NCBI GenBank assembly: GCA_002342985.1
Contig: DDRC01000114.1
Location: forward strand, 1-20,506
Reading direction: 5' to 3'
From: Flavobacteriales bacterium UBA2426
GTDB taxonomy: Bacteria > Bacteroidota > Bacteroidia > Flavobacteriales_F > PHOS-HE28
DNA length: 20,506 bases
The notes below the pieces were generated by a model, which saw only the letters and a list, made by a program, of their open reading frames with translations, had not been told where the DNA came from and did not search any database. Of the stretch, positions 7,337-18,200 are shown piece after piece. Every line of letters begins with the position of its first letter. Within the stretch, counting starts at the first letter, position 1. The translations under genes were made by a program, and so were the position numbers.

Positions 7337-7834
7337 ATGCTCATCGAGTTCTCCTATGGCCTCATCTTCTGGATGATGGTATCGTTCCTGACGGTGCTGT
7401 TCATCCTGGCCAAGTTCGCGTGGAAGCCGATCCTCAAGGGACTCAAGGACCGAGAGTCCTCCATTGCCGACGCGCTCAACGAAGCGAAGAAGGCGCGCGA
7501 GGAGATGACGGCCCTGAATGCCCGCAACGAGGAGCTGATGCGCCAGGCGCGCGAGGAGCGGGAGCTGCTGCTGAAGGAGGCCCGCGACATCCGCGACAAG
7601 GAGATCGCCGAGGCGAAAGCGAAGGCGAAAGCCGAGGCGGACGCGCTGCTGGCGCGCGCCCGCACCGACATCCAGAACGAGAAGAACGCCGCCATCACCG
7701 ACATGAAGAACCAGGTGGCCGAGCTGAGCATCCTGGTGGCCGAGCGCATCCTGCGGGAGAAGCTCGGGGACGCCGCCGCCCAACAGGGCCTGGTGGACAA
7801 GGTGATGGCCGAAGCCGAGCTGCGCAAGTCATGA
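7337..7834 (+). CDS. atpF: F-type ATP synthase subunit b
   Basis: Subunit b is the peripheral stalk that holds the F1 head against rotation. This protein has 165 residues: one N-terminal transmembrane helix (about 6-27, FSYGLIFWMMVSFLTVLFIL), the conserved KFAWKPIL junction, then a long charged helix with coiled-coil character (about 35-145) rich in Glu, Lys, Arg and Ala. The C-terminal part (LSILVAERILREKL) is the segment expected to contact subunit delta. Its TGA stop overlaps the atpH ATG (ATGA at 7831-7834), so the two stalk proteins are translationally coupled. Confidence 0.94.
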   Translation: MLIEFSYGLIFWMMVSFLTVLFILAKFAWKPILKGLKDRESSIADALNEAKKAREEMTALNARNEELMRQAREERELLLKEARDIRDKEIAEAKAKAKAEADALLARARTDIQNEKNAAITDMKNQVAELSILVAERILREKLGDAAAQQGLVDKVMAEAELRKS

Positions 7835-8391
7835 ACGTCGCCCCGGTAGCCTACCGCTATGCCCGCTCGCTCATGGAGCTCGCCCAAGAGAGGGGCGTGC
7901 TCGCAGGCGTGCACGAGGACATGCGCCTGGTGGCCGCCACATGCACCGGCAGCCGCGACCTGGTGGTGCTGCTGAAAAGCCCGGTGGTGAAGACGGACAA
8001 GAAGGAGCGCATCCTGGAGCAGGTGTTCGCCGGCAAGGTGGGCCAGATCACCAACGCCTTCATGGGCGTGCTGGCGCGCAAGGGCCGGGAAGAGCTCCTT
8101 CCGCACGTGGCCGAAGCGTTCGGCGAGCTGTACCGGCAGCATAAGGGCATCGTCACCGCGCAGGTGACTAGCGCCGCGCCGATCAGCGATGCCACGCGTG
8201 CCAAGGTGCGCGCCCTTGCGGAGAAGCAGCACCCCGGAAAGACCATTGAACTGCAGGAGCAGGTGGACGCCGCACTCATCGGCGGGCTCACCATCCGCAT
8301 CGGAGACGAGCAGTACGACGGCAGCGTGAGCCGCCGCCTGAGCGACCTGCGCCGCAAGTTCTCCGAGAACCCGTACATCCCCGAGATCTAA
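7831..8391 (+). CDS. atpH: F-type ATP synthase subunit delta
   Basis: The ATG at 7831, overlapping the atpF stop, gives 186 residues, the normal length. The N-terminal helical domain (about 1-105) begins VAYRYARSLMELA, the usual delta start, and binds the tops of the alpha subunits; the C-terminal part holds EQVDAALIGGLTIRIGDEQYDGSVSRRLSDLR, split here as EQVDAALIGG and RIGDEQYDGSVSRRL, the family signature. The frame is open upstream to 7420, but that stretch is out of frame within atpF and is a shadow. The stop lies 12 bases before atpA. Confidence 0.94.
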   Translation: MNVAPVAYRYARSLMELAQERGVLAGVHEDMRLVAATCTGSRDLVVLLKSPVVKTDKKERILEQVFAGKVGQITNAFMGVLARKGREELLPHVAEAFGELYRQHKGIVTAQVTSAAPISDATRAKVRALAEKQHPGKTIELQEQVDAALIGGLTIRIGDEQYDGSVSRRLSDLRRKFSENPYIPEI

Positions 8392-8403
8392 AGCAAGAAG
8401 GCC

Positions 8404-9984
8404 ATGGCCCATGTGCAACCCGCCGAAGTGACGGCGATCCTGAAACAAGAACTCGCCGGCTTCCGCAGCGAGGCCGAGCTGGAAGAGGTCGGAACGGTGC
8501 TGCAGGTCGGTGATGGCATCGCACGCATCTACGGCCTCAAGGGCGTGCAGAGCGGCGAACTCATCGAGTTCAACAGCGGCCTCCGCGGCATCGTGCTCAA
8601 CCTGGAGGAGGACAACGTGGGCGCCGTACTCCTAGGGTCCAGCGTGGGCATCAAGGAGGGCGACACCGTGAAGCGCACCAAGCGCATCGCCAGCATCAAC
8701 GTCGGCGAGCAGATGGTGGGCCGCGTGGTGAACACCCTTGGCGAGCCCATCGACGGCAAGGGCCCCATCGGCGGCGAGCTCTTCGAAATGCCGTTGGAGC
8801 GCCGTGCCCCGGGCGTTATCTACCGCGAGCCCGTGAAGGAGCCCCTGCAGACCGGCATCAAGGCCGTGGATGCCATGATTCCCATCGGTCGCGGCCAACG
8901 CGAGCTCATCATCGGCGACCGCCAGACCGGAAAGAGCACGGTGGCCATCGACACCATCATCAATCAGAAAGAATTCTACGAGGCCGGCAAGCCGGTGTAC
9001 TGCATCTATGTGGCCATCGGCCAGAAGGGCAGCACCGTGGCGGCCACGGTGAAGACCCTGGAGGAGAACGGCGCCATGCCCTACACCATCGTGGTTGCTG
9101 CCAACGCCAGCGACCCCGCCCCGATGCAGTTCTACGCGCCTTTCACCGGCGCTGCCATCGGCGAGTATTTCCGCGACACCGGACGCCCTGCCCTGATCGT
9201 GTATGACGATCTCTCGAAGCAGGCCGTGGCCTATCGCGAGGTGTCGCTGCTGCTTCGCCGCCCCCCGGGCCGCGAAGCCTATCCCGGCGACGTGTTCTAC
9301 CTGCACAGCCGTCTGCTGGAGCGCGCCGCCAAGGTGATCGCCGACGACAAGGTGGCCGCTGAGATGAACGACCTGCCCGCCTCATTGAAGGGCCGCGTGA
9401 AAGGGGGCGGCTCCCTCACCGCGCTGCCCATCATCGAGACGCAGGCCGGCGACGTGTCCGCCTATATCCCCACCAACGTGATCTCGATCACGGACGGGCA
9501 GATCTTCCTGGAGAGCAACCTCTTCCTCAGTGGCGTGCGCCCCGCGATCAACGTGGGCATCAGCGTGAGCCGCGTGGGCGGAAATGCCCAGATCAAGTCG
9601 ATGAAGAAGGTGGCCGGCACGCTGAAGCTCGACCAGGCCCAGTACCGCGAGCTGGAGGCCTTCAGCAAGTTCGGCTCCGACCTCGACGCCGCCACCAAGT
9701 CCGTGCTCGACAAGGGCGCGCGCAACGTGGAGATCCTCAAGCAGGGCCAGAACAGCCCCATGCGCGTGGAGGAGCAGATCGCCATCATCTACTGCGGCAC
9801 CAAGGGCCTGCTCAGCAAGGTGCCCGTGAAGAACGTGAAGCAGTTCGAGGCCGAGTTCATCACCATGCTGCGCAACAAGCACAGCGATGTGCTCGCCGCG
9901 CTCAAGAAAGGCGATTACAACGACCAGATCACCGGCACGCTGGAGAAGGTGGCCGCTGACCTGGTGAAAAGCCTCGACAATTAA
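8404..9984 (+). CDS. atpA: F-type ATP synthase subunit alpha
   Basis: This 526-residue protein matches the family length. The N-terminal beta-barrel spans about 25-95, the nucleotide-binding domain about 96-380, and the helical C-terminal domain the remainder. The P-loop is GDRQTGKST (171-179), the Walker B region is ALIVYDD (264-270), and the arginine that reaches into the catalytic site of beta is R391 in [10 protein letters not shown]. Alpha carries non-catalytic nucleotide sites; the catalytic beta subunit is not in this window. Upstream, AGAAGG just before the ATG is a possible ribosome-binding sequence, unusual in this phylum. Two stops in a row end the gene (TAATAG). Confidence 0.97.
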   Translation: MAHVQPAEVTAILKQELAGFRSEAELEEVGTVLQVGDGIARIYGLKGVQSGELIEFNSGLRGIVLNLEEDNVGAVLLGSSVGIKEGDTVKRTKRIASINVGEQMVGRVVNTLGEPIDGKGPIGGELFEMPLERRAPGVIYREPVKEPLQTGIKAVDAMIPIGRGQRELIIGDRQTGKSTVAIDTIINQKEFYEAGKPVYCIYVAIGQKGSTVAATVKTLEENGAMPYTIVVAANASDPAPMQFYAPFTGAAIGEYFRDTGRPALIVYDDLSKQAVAYREVSLLLRRPPGREAYPGDVFYLHSRLLERAAKVIADDKVAAEMNDLPASLKGRVKGGGSLTALPIIETQAGDVSAYIPTNVISITDGQIFLESNLFLSGVRPAINVGISVSRVGGNAQIKSMKKVAGTLKLDQAQYRELEAFSKFGSDLDAATKSVLDKGARNVEILKQGQNSPMRVEEQIAIIYCGTKGLLSKVPVKNVKQFEAEFITMLRNKHSDVLAALKKGDYNDQITGTLEKVAADLVKSLDN

Positions 9985-10002
9985 TAGCGGAGACCGAATG
10001 GA

Positions 10003-10021
10003 GCCGACCCTGGGGGTCGGC
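10003..10021 (+). other. Hairpin between atpA and atpG
   Basis: A perfect 8-base inverted repeat, GCCGACCC (10003-10010) and GGGTCGGC (10014-10021), with a three-base loop TGG, lies in the 66-base gap between atpA and atpG. No run of T follows, so it does not look like an intrinsic terminator. It is more likely an mRNA processing, stabilising or partial attenuation element. Confidence 0.55.
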
Positions 10022-10050
10022 CCGAGGCCCCGAACCAGCAGCACTGTACA

Positions 10051-10929
10051 ATGCCCAGCCTGAAGGAGGTACGGAGCAGGATCGTCTCGGTGAACAGCAC
10101 CAAGCAGATCACCGCAGCCATGAAGATGGTGAGTGCGGCAAAGCTGCGCCGTGCGCAGGACGCCATCGTGCGCATGCGCCCCTATGCCGAGAAGCTGCAG
10201 ACCATCCTGGGCAATGTGAGCGCAAGCCTCGACAGCAGCGAGGGGGTGTACAGCGCCCAGCGAGAGGTGAAGAAGGTGCTGCTGGTGCCCATCGTGAGCA
10301 ACCGCGGGCTGGCTGGCGCATTCAACACCCAGGTGTTCCGCCTGATGCGCAAAGCCATTGCCGAGGCACGGTCGAACAACCAGGAGGTGAGCATCCTGCC
10401 CATCGGAAAGAAGGCCATGGACCTCTATCGCCGCAGCGGGATGCTGGATGGCAACCTGCCGACGGACCTGGCTTCGCTGTTCGACGGCCTCAGCTTCGAC
10501 AAGGCCGCACCGGTTGCGGAGCTCCTCATGAAGCAGTTCGCCGAGGGCCGCTACGACCGCGTGGTGCTCTTCTACAACAAGTTCAAGAACGCCGCGGTGC
10601 AGATCACCACCGAGGAGCAGTACCTACCCATCGCGCCCGCCGAGAAGGGATCCGGAGGCAGCACCAAGGCAGACCACATCATGGAACCCGACAGGGCCAC
10701 CATCGTGGAGGGAATCATCCCCAAGAGCCTGAAGATCCAGCTCTATAAGGCGCTGCTCGACAGTTTCGCTGCGGAGCACGGTGCACGCATGACCGCCATG
10801 CACAAGGCCACCGACAACGCCGATGCGCTGCTGAAGGACCTGAAGCTGACCTACAACAAGGCGCGCCAAGCGAGCATCACGAACGAGATCCTCGAGATCG
10901 TAGGCGGCGCTGAGGCGCTGAAGGGCTGA
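10051..10929 (+). CDS. atpG: F-type ATP synthase subunit gamma
   Basis: Gamma is the central rotor shaft. The protein has 292 residues, with the two terminal helices that form the coiled-coil shaft: the N-terminal one (SLKEVRSRIVSVNSTKQITA, then MKMVSAAKL) and the C-terminal one (KARQASITNEILEIVGG near the end), which carries the gamma signature. The middle alpha/beta domain includes VPIVSNRGLAGAFNTQVF. This is the last plus-strand gene: the next gene is convergent and its stop lies only 8 bases away, so atpD and atpC must be elsewhere in the genome. Confidence 0.95.
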   Translation: MPSLKEVRSRIVSVNSTKQITAAMKMVSAAKLRRAQDAIVRMRPYAEKLQTILGNVSASLDSSEGVYSAQREVKKVLLVPIVSNRGLAGAFNTQVFRLMRKAIAEARSNNQEVSILPIGKKAMDLYRRSGMLDGNLPTDLASLFDGLSFDKAAPVAELLMKQFAEGRYDRVVLFYNKFKNAAVQITTEEQYLPIAPAEKGSGGSTKADHIMEPDRATIVEGIIPKSLKIQLYKALLDSFAAEHGARMTAMHKATDNADALLKDLKLTYNKARQASITNEILEIVGGAEALKG

Positions 10930-10941
10930 GGCCCTGCTCAG
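10922..10941. terminator. Possible shared hairpin at the atpG/porP convergent ends
   Basis: AGGGC (10922-10926) pairs with GCCCT (10931-10935), and overlapping CTGAG (10926-10930) pairs with CTCAG (10937-10941). These two mutually exclusive short hairpins span the stop codons of both convergent genes. There is no T-tract on either strand, so termination is only a guess from position. Confidence 0.22.
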
Positions 10942-11927
10942 AACGCGTTGCTTACCAGCCGCCGTTCGCGGCCGGCGTGCGTCCCGTAGTACACGATGGA
11001 GAACTCGAAAGCCCCGTTGCTCCGGGAATACGAGCGCAGGGGAGACGTATTCACATCGTAGCTGAACCGGTAGGCGCTGTTCTTGTGCTTCAGGCCCACA
11101 TGGGCAACGACGGCATCGTCCACGCGATAAGAGGCGCCGCACAGCGCGCTGTACACCGAACCACCGATGACGAACTCGGCCAGCATGCCGGCGTGGATCT
11201 GCTGGTCAGCCCCCTGCCGCATGCCTAGGGCCTGCGGAATGAGGACGAACTGCTCGTTGATATTCACCCGCAGGCCGGCATTGATCGAATAGCGGATCGG
11301 CAGATCGCTCTTCGTGCTCCGCAGGATGGACTCGTCGGGCGTGGTGACATGGAACAGCGCAACGTTGGCGAACGGCTTCACCGCCGCCCGTGGACTGGTG
11401 CTGCGATAGGCGATTCCAAGCGATACGTCCGGCATCAGGCGGGCACCGCGCTGAAGGTTCTCCCCGGATGGCAGGTCCGAATCAAAGTTGCCGTTGCTGT
11501 ACTGGGCATCCCAGACCAGCTGTTGGTCATTGATCTTCTTGTAGACAAGGCCCAGCTGCACCCCCGCGGACAGGGTATGATGCCCCTTCGGGTCGAAGAC
11601 GTTGTAGGCCCCCGAGGCGCCCGCTTGGAAGGTGTTCACGATTCCTGCCATGTTGTAATTGGTCAGGTACATCCCTGCCCCGAAACGCTTCTGGAACGAA
11701 AGGTCATAGGCGAACGCCGTCGTGAGGAAATTGCTCGACAGGCTGGTCCACTGGCTGCGGACGTTGCAGGCCATGCGGAACTCCGCATTCTCGTACATCC
11801 CTGTTAGCGCGGGATTCAGCAATACCGGTGCTGCTTCATACTGCGACAGCTGGCCATCCTGAGAATGGGCCGCAGCGCTGACGCCGAAGGCAATGGTCAG
11901 GTGGCAAAGGCGTTTGTAGATGCTCAT
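10938..11927 (-). CDS. PorP/SprF family type IX secretion system outer-membrane protein
   Basis: This 329-residue protein has a signal peptide ending near AHSQ (about 1-22), then the family opening QLSQYEAAPVLLNPALTG, in which the SQY...NPA pattern is typical of PorP/SprF. The rest shows alternating, aromatic-rich beta strands as expected for an outer-membrane barrel, ending FEFSIVYY and a short tail. In Flavobacterium johnsoniae, SprF is encoded just downstream of the adhesin gene sprB and is needed for its secretion, and PorP/SprF paralogues commonly sit beside type B cargo genes. Here the gene starts 19 bases after the stop of a giant type B protein on the same strand, so it is most likely its dedicated partner. 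It could also be the core PorP, but the pairing argues for a paralogue. Confidence 0.88.
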   Translation of the reverse strand: MSIYKRLCHLTIAFGVSAAAHSQDGQLSQYEAAPVLLNPALTGMYENAEFRMACNVRSQWTSLSSNFLTTAFAYDLSFQKRFGAGMYLTNYNMAGIVNTFQAGASGAYNVFDPKGHHTLSAGVQLGLVYKKINDQQLVWDAQYSNGNFDSDLPSGENLQRGARLMPDVSLGIAYRSTSPRAAVKPFANVALFHVTTPDESILRSTKSDLPIRYSINAGLRVNINEQFVLIPQALGMRQGADQQIHAGMLAEFVIGGSVYSALCGASYRVDDAVVAHVGLKHKNSAYRFSYDVNTSPLRSYSRSNGAFEFSIVYYGTHAGRERRLVSNAF

Positions 11928-11946
11928 GATTGTTCAGGGCTTCCGT

Positions 11947-12231
11947 TTATCGCATGAGTGTGACCTTACCCGACCGCTCGTGCTGCTGGCCATCGACCAA
12001 TGTGGCCTGGACCGTGTACACATAGACCCCGTTGATCTCCGGCCGGCCGTCGTGGGTGCCGTCCCAGCCGAAGGTGGGATCGGTGGTCTGGAAGATGAGC
12101 TCGCCCCAGCCGTTGTAGATCTTCAGATCGATGGTCTCGAACGGACCGCCGCGGACGTAGAACACATCATTGACGCCATCGCCGTTAGGGCTGAACGCAT
12201 TCGGCAGCTTGGGTGGCAGGATGTCCTTCAC
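11947..12231 (-). other. Type B T9SS C-terminal sorting domain within the giant protein
   Basis: The last 94 residues hold the hallmarks of the gliding-motility-associated (type B) C-terminal domain: PNAFSPNGDGVNDVFYV, LKIYNGWGELIFQ, GWDGTHDGRPEINGVYVYTV and a terminal GKVTLMR before TAA. Type B domains direct proteins through the T9SS and depend on a PorP/SprF-type partner, which is encoded immediately downstream. Confidence 0.95.
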
Positions 12232-15200
12232 GGCGATGCTCATCAACAGCGAGTCGCGATCGGTGCAGCCGTTGGCATTGCTCACGGTCTGCACGATGAT
12301 GTACTGACCGGCCTCGGTGTACTCATGCACCGGTTCGGCCGCCAGGGCTCCGTTGCCATCGCCGAAGTCGTACTGCCAGCCGGTGGCCCCGAAGGAGCTG
12401 TCTGTGAACTCGATCGGCGTGTCGGTGAAGGAATCGCCGCTGATGCTGAAGCCCGCCACAGGCGCTTGCAGCACATCAACGGTACGGGTGACACTGCTGC
12501 TGCAGCCGTTCTGGGCGAAGACCGTGAGCGTGGCGGTGTACTGGCCCTGCGTGGCAAAGGTGCTACCGGTCTGCGGACCGCTGCCAGTGGTTCCATTGCT
12601 GAATTCCCAGTTCCAGCCCACGATGGGCGCACCCGAGGTGGTACTGGTACTGGTGAACTGCGTCTGCCCTCCGGCACAGGCATTGCTCCAGGTGAAGTCG
12701 GCCGTCAGGGGGTTCACGAAGCTCAGGAGCACGGTATCACGCGCTGCCGCACACACACCGTTGCCGGTGGTGGTGAGGACCATGCGCACCGAGCCCAGCT
12801 GACCATCCGTGACGCCCGGCTGGTAGGTGGCGTTGGCATCCGCCGTGTTCGGCAGGAATACACCGGCACCGTTGCTCGACCATTGCACACCCGATGCTCC
12901 CGTGAAGGAACCGCCGAGCTGAACTGCTGTAGTGGCATCGCACACGTTGATGTCCTGGCCGGCGTTCACCGTGGGCATCTGCTGCAGGGCCACCACCAGG
13001 GTATCGTGCGCTGCAGGGCAGCCCAGGTTTCCGGTGGTGCTGAGCACGAAGCGCAGTTCGCCGAAGACCAGGTCCGTGGCACTGGGTACGTAGGTGCTGG
13101 TGAGGCTGGTGTGGTCCGGTGCGAAAGTGCCGGTACCGGTGGTGCTCCATTGGCCACCGCTCACACCGATCACCGCACCGTTCAGTTGGATCGCGCCACC
13201 ATCGGCACAGATCACTTGGTCGGTGCCAGCATTGGCGATGCGCGTGGGACCGATGTCCACGAAAAGCGAGTCGCTCACGTTGCCGCACGTACCTGTTCCG
13301 AATCCGGTGAGGATGAGGTACACGCCGCCTGCGATGCTATCGTTCGCTGTAGGCGTGTAGACCGCGTTGGCCACGGTGTTCGAGGGGCTGAAGCTGCCCG
13401 TGCCCGTGGTGAACCACTGCACGCTGCCGGCGTTCTGCACCTGCCCGTTGAGGGACACATCCTCCAGCCCATCACACAGCAACACACTTGCACCGGCATC
13501 CACGGTGGGGGGCACATGGTAGCTCACCACGAGGGTATCGCGCCCGGCTGCACAACCTTGGTTGTTGGTGGTGGAGAGCACCAGCGACACATCACCGATC
13601 ACGAAGTCGGCCGGGCCGGGCACGTAAGTGGCGTTGAGCGCAGTGGCGCTGGGCAAGAAGGAACCCGTACCGGTGCTGCTCCAGATGCCCGTGGTGGTTC
13701 CGGCCACTGCACCGTTCAGGACGATGTTGGCATCGGTACTGCAGGCCACCACATCCGGTCCAGCGGTCGCAGCGAGTCCACCACCAAAGGTGATCACGAG
13801 CTGATCGCTGACCGCGGCACAGGGCTCCACACCCGTTGTGGTGGCGGTGAGCACCACACTGCCAGCGGTACTATCAGCAGCGCTCGGTGTATAGAGTGTG
13901 GCCAAGGCATTGGCATCCAGGAAGCTGCCGGTGCCGCTGGTGCTCCAGCTCACGGTGGGTACGTTCGCCACATTGGCCACCAGCTGCACGGGAGCGGCCG
14001 TGCAGGCCACGATGTCCGCGCCGGCGTTCACCTGGGGCAATGCGTTCACGCTGATGGTGACCACATCACTGGCGGCCGCACAGAGCCCATTGCCCACCGT
14101 GGTGAGGGTGAGCTGGACCTCGCCATTGGCGATATCGGCAGCGCTGAGCGTGTAGGTGCTGTTGGTGGCGGTGGTGTTGCTGAAGAAGCCACTGCCACCG
14201 GTGGTCCACTGTCCACCTTGCGCGCCGCTCACATTACCAGCGAGCTGCACGATGGGCGCATTGGCGCACACCACTTGATCGTCCCCGGCAAAGGCGAAGC
14301 TGCTGTTGCCGAAGGTGAGCACCAACTGGTCCTGCACAGGAGCGCAGGTGCCCGTGTTGGTGCTGAGGAGCGTGAGTACTACGCTCCCATTGGCCACATC
14401 GGCGGGCGAGAAATGGTACTGAGCATTGAGCACATCGGCACTGGGCTCGAAGGAACCGGTACCCGTGCTGGACCAGATACCCGATGGCGAACCGTTGACG
14501 ATCTGACCTTGCAATTGAGCATGATCATCGAGCACGCACACGCTCATGTCAGGACCTGCATTGGCCTGCAGACCATCGGTGAGGTAGATGGTCATCGCAT
14601 CGGTGACGGCATTGCAGGTGCCGTTGTTCTGGGAGGTCAGTGTGAAGGTGATAGACCCGTTCTGGATATCGGCGGCACTTGCGGTGTACGCAGTGCTGAG
14701 GTCAGTGGTCGAAGCCAGCGTACCCGTACCCGTGGTGCTCCACAAGCCCAGATCGGTGATGCCGGACACGATGCCCTGCAGGTCGAACGTGCTGACGCCA
14801 TCGCAGTAGGTCTGGTCCGGACCAGCGTTCACGTAGGGCGCTGGAGTGAGACTCAAGACCATGGCATCGTTGGCGCTGTTGCAGCTGTTCAGTGCGCTCA
14901 GCGTCAGGGTCACTTCACCGATCAACGTGTCGAGTGCGCTGGGCACATAAGTGGGCGTGAGTACCGTGTTGTTCGGGAAGAACTGGCCGGTACCGCTGGT
15001 GGTCCACTGTACTTGTGTGGCATCGCCCAGCAGGCTGCCGTTCAGCTGCACCACTGCATTGTTGGCACAGGCGGTCATGTCCGCACCGGCGTTCACCGTC
15101 CCGAAGGGCAGAATGTCGATGTGGATGGTATCGATCGCCGCAGGGCACACGCTGGTACTGGTGGCCGTGAGGATCAGGTCCACGCCGGTGGCCAGGGAAT

Positions 15201-18200
15201 CCTGTGAACTCGCCCGATAGATGTTGGCCAGTGCGCTCGTGGCGTTCTGGAAGGTGCCCGTGCCGAGCGTGCTCCATACACCCGTGGTGGAAGCGCCGCT
15301 CACGCTGCCATTGATGAGGATATCGAGGTCGTCCACGCACACCACCAGATCGTTGCCTGCGTCCACCTGCGACTCCGGCACGATGGTCAGTGTCATCTGA
15401 TCCATGGCATTGTCGCAGCTGTTCACGCTCCAGGTGAAGGTGACGTTGCCAGCGAGCGCATCGCTGGGAGCAATGGTGTACACCGCGTTCGGCGCGCTTG
15501 CGTTCGGCGCGAACGAACCTGCTCCGGTAGTGGTCCATGTGCCTTGTGTGGCGTTGCCGGTGATGGTGCCGTTCAATGCAATGGTCGCTTCTGTCGCGCA
15601 CACCACTTGATCAGGCCCGGCATTGGCGATCGCGTTGGGCAGGATGATCAGGTCCAACGTATCGCTCACGCTTGCGCAGAGTCCGTTGCCGGTGGACGTC
15701 AGGATGAGCTGTACACCGCCATTGAGCGAATCCAGGCTGCTCGCCAGATAGGTCGCGGTGAGGGCGCTCGCGTTCGGCGCGAACGATCCTGTTCCCGAGG
15801 TGGTCCACTGACCCGTGGTCGCACCAGCGCTCACGCTTCCGTTCAACGCCACATCCAGGGCGTTGGAGCAAGCCGTGATGTCCGCACCAGCGTTCACCAC
15901 AGGTGCCGGGGTCACGCTGATGTTCAGTTGATCGTTCACCGCAAGGCAGTTGCCATTGCCGGTGCTGGTCAAGGTGAGGGTGATGGTACCCTGCTGCAGC
16001 TCGAAGGGCGTCAGCGTGTACTGGGCGTTCAGCGCGTTGGCGTCTGGTGAATAGGTCCCCAGGCCGCCGCTCCATGTGGCGCCGTTGGCTACCGTCAGTG
16101 CACCACTGAGGTCGACCGTAGGGTTGTTCGCACAGACGGTCAGATCCGCACCAGCATTCACCGATGGTGCCGGCGTGAAGGTGATGAGCACTTGATCGTT
16201 CACGGCGAAGCAGCTGCCATTGCCTGTGCTGGTGAGCGTGAGGAGCACACTACCAGCAGCCAGTTCAGCAGCGGTCGGAGTGTACACCGGAGCGAACACA
16301 TTGTTGGCCGGTGAGAAGGATCCGTTACCGCCGGACCAGGCTCCACCGTTGGCATTGATCACGTTGCCGTTCAGCTGTACATCGCTGTTGTTGGCACAGA
16401 TCGCGAGGTCGGTACCGGCATCCACAATGGGCGCACCAGTGAAGGTGACGGTCATCTGGTCGCTCATCGCGTTGCAGATGGTGGTGCCCGTGCTGGTGAG
16501 CGTGAAGGTGATCACACCCGCAGCGATCTCACCCGCCGTGGGAATGTATTGTGTGGCCGTGGCCGTAACACCTGAGACGTACGTGCCTGCACCGCCGCTC
16601 CAGATGGCACCCGGCGCGTTGCCCACAAAGCCATTGAGCTGGATGTTGGGGTTGTTCGCGCAGATGGCCTGGTCGGGACCAGCGTTGACGACAGGTACAG
16701 GATCGATGGTGATGACCATGTTGTCCTGCACAGCCGTGCAATTGCCGAAGCCTGTGGTGGTGAGCGTAAGCGTGACACTACCCGCAGCCATCTCAGCGAG
16801 GCTCGGGGTATAGGTCGCACTCAGCGTATTCGCGTTCGGGCTGAAGCTGCCCGAACCACCGCTCCATACGCCACCTGTAGCTACGGTCACCGCGCCATTC
16901 AGCGCCACTTCCGCAGCATTGGCACACACATGGGCGTTCATACCAGCATCCACGGTGGGCGCCTGTGTGAAGAACAGCTGCACCGAATCAAGGGCGGCAT
17001 TGCAACCACCATTACCCGTGGAGGTGAGGTACAGCCATAGGTTGCCTGCGTTGAGTTCCGCAGCGGTCGGCGTGTAGACCGCACCCAGGCTGTTGGCCGC
17101 AGGCCCATACGTTCCTGCACCACCGCTCCAGGTCCCACCGATGGCACCCGACACATTTCCGGCGAGCTGGGCGTTCGCGTTGTTCGCACAAAGCGTCTGG
17201 GCGACCCCCGCGTCCACGATCGGTGCCGGGGTAAAGGTGATCACGACATTGTCGCTCACTGCTGCACACAGGCCATTGCCGGTGCTGGTGAGGGTGATGG
17301 TCGCGTTGCCTGCCGTGATCTCAGCCGCGGTGGGCGTGTAGATGGCGTTCAGCGTCGTTGCGTTGGGGCTGAACGTGCCTGCACCGCTCCATACACCACC
17401 GGCCGCATTGAGCACATTGCCGTTGAGGGCAGCGCTGGCGTTGTTCGCACACACTTGGATCGCAGCACCAGCATCCACGATGGGCGCAGGGGCGATGGTG
17501 ATGACCACCTGATCGCTTACGGCATTGCACAAGCCATTGCCCACCGTAGTAAGCGTCAGCGTTGCCGTACCCGCTGCGATCTCGGCGGCGCTCGGCGTGT
17601 AGGTAGCGTTCAGCGTACCACTGTTCGGGCTGAAGCCGCCTGTGCCACCGGTCCACAGCCCTCCAGCGGCCACGGTGACCGCACCATTGAGCTGTACGGT
17701 GGAACTGTTCGCACAACTGTTCAGGTCCACACCTGCATTCGCAGTAGGCGCAGGCGTAAAGGTGTAGGTCACCTCGTCGCTCACCGCCGTGCAGCCGTTG
17801 TTGCCAGTGGTGGTCAGGGTCAGGGTCACGCTGCCAGCGGCCAGTTCACCCACAGAAGGTTGGTACACTGCGCTGAGGCTGTTGGCGTTCGGGGCGAAGG
17901 TGCCCTGCGCGCCGGACCAGGACCCACCATTGGCCACGGTAACACTACCGTTCAGTTGGATGCTGGCATTGTTCGCACAGAATACACCGCCGACACCCGC
18001 TTCCGCCGTGGGAGCGGCCGTGAAGGTGATGAGCACGTTGTCCGTTACCGGCACGCAATTGCCATTGCCGATGGTGGTGAGGGTTAGGTTCAGCGTACCT
18101 GCTGCGATCTCGGTGGGAGTCGGCGTGTACACGGCGTTCAGCGATGCGATGGACGGCGTGAACGTTCCCGCACCACCGCTCCATTGACCACCGCCCGCGC

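Noticed and set aside
7354..8448. Minus-strand 364-codon frame opposite atpF and atpH
   Set aside because: It is antisense to two recognised ATP synthase genes and has no recognisable content.
11920..15207. Plus-strand open frame of 1095 codons opposite the giant gene
   Set aside because: It is antisense to the repeat gene, whose frame encodes clear repeats, PKD-like domains and a sorting domain. The antisense translation is low-complexity, rich in His, Gly, Ala and Arg, with no recognisable domain. Biased codon use and repeats explain the lack of stops.
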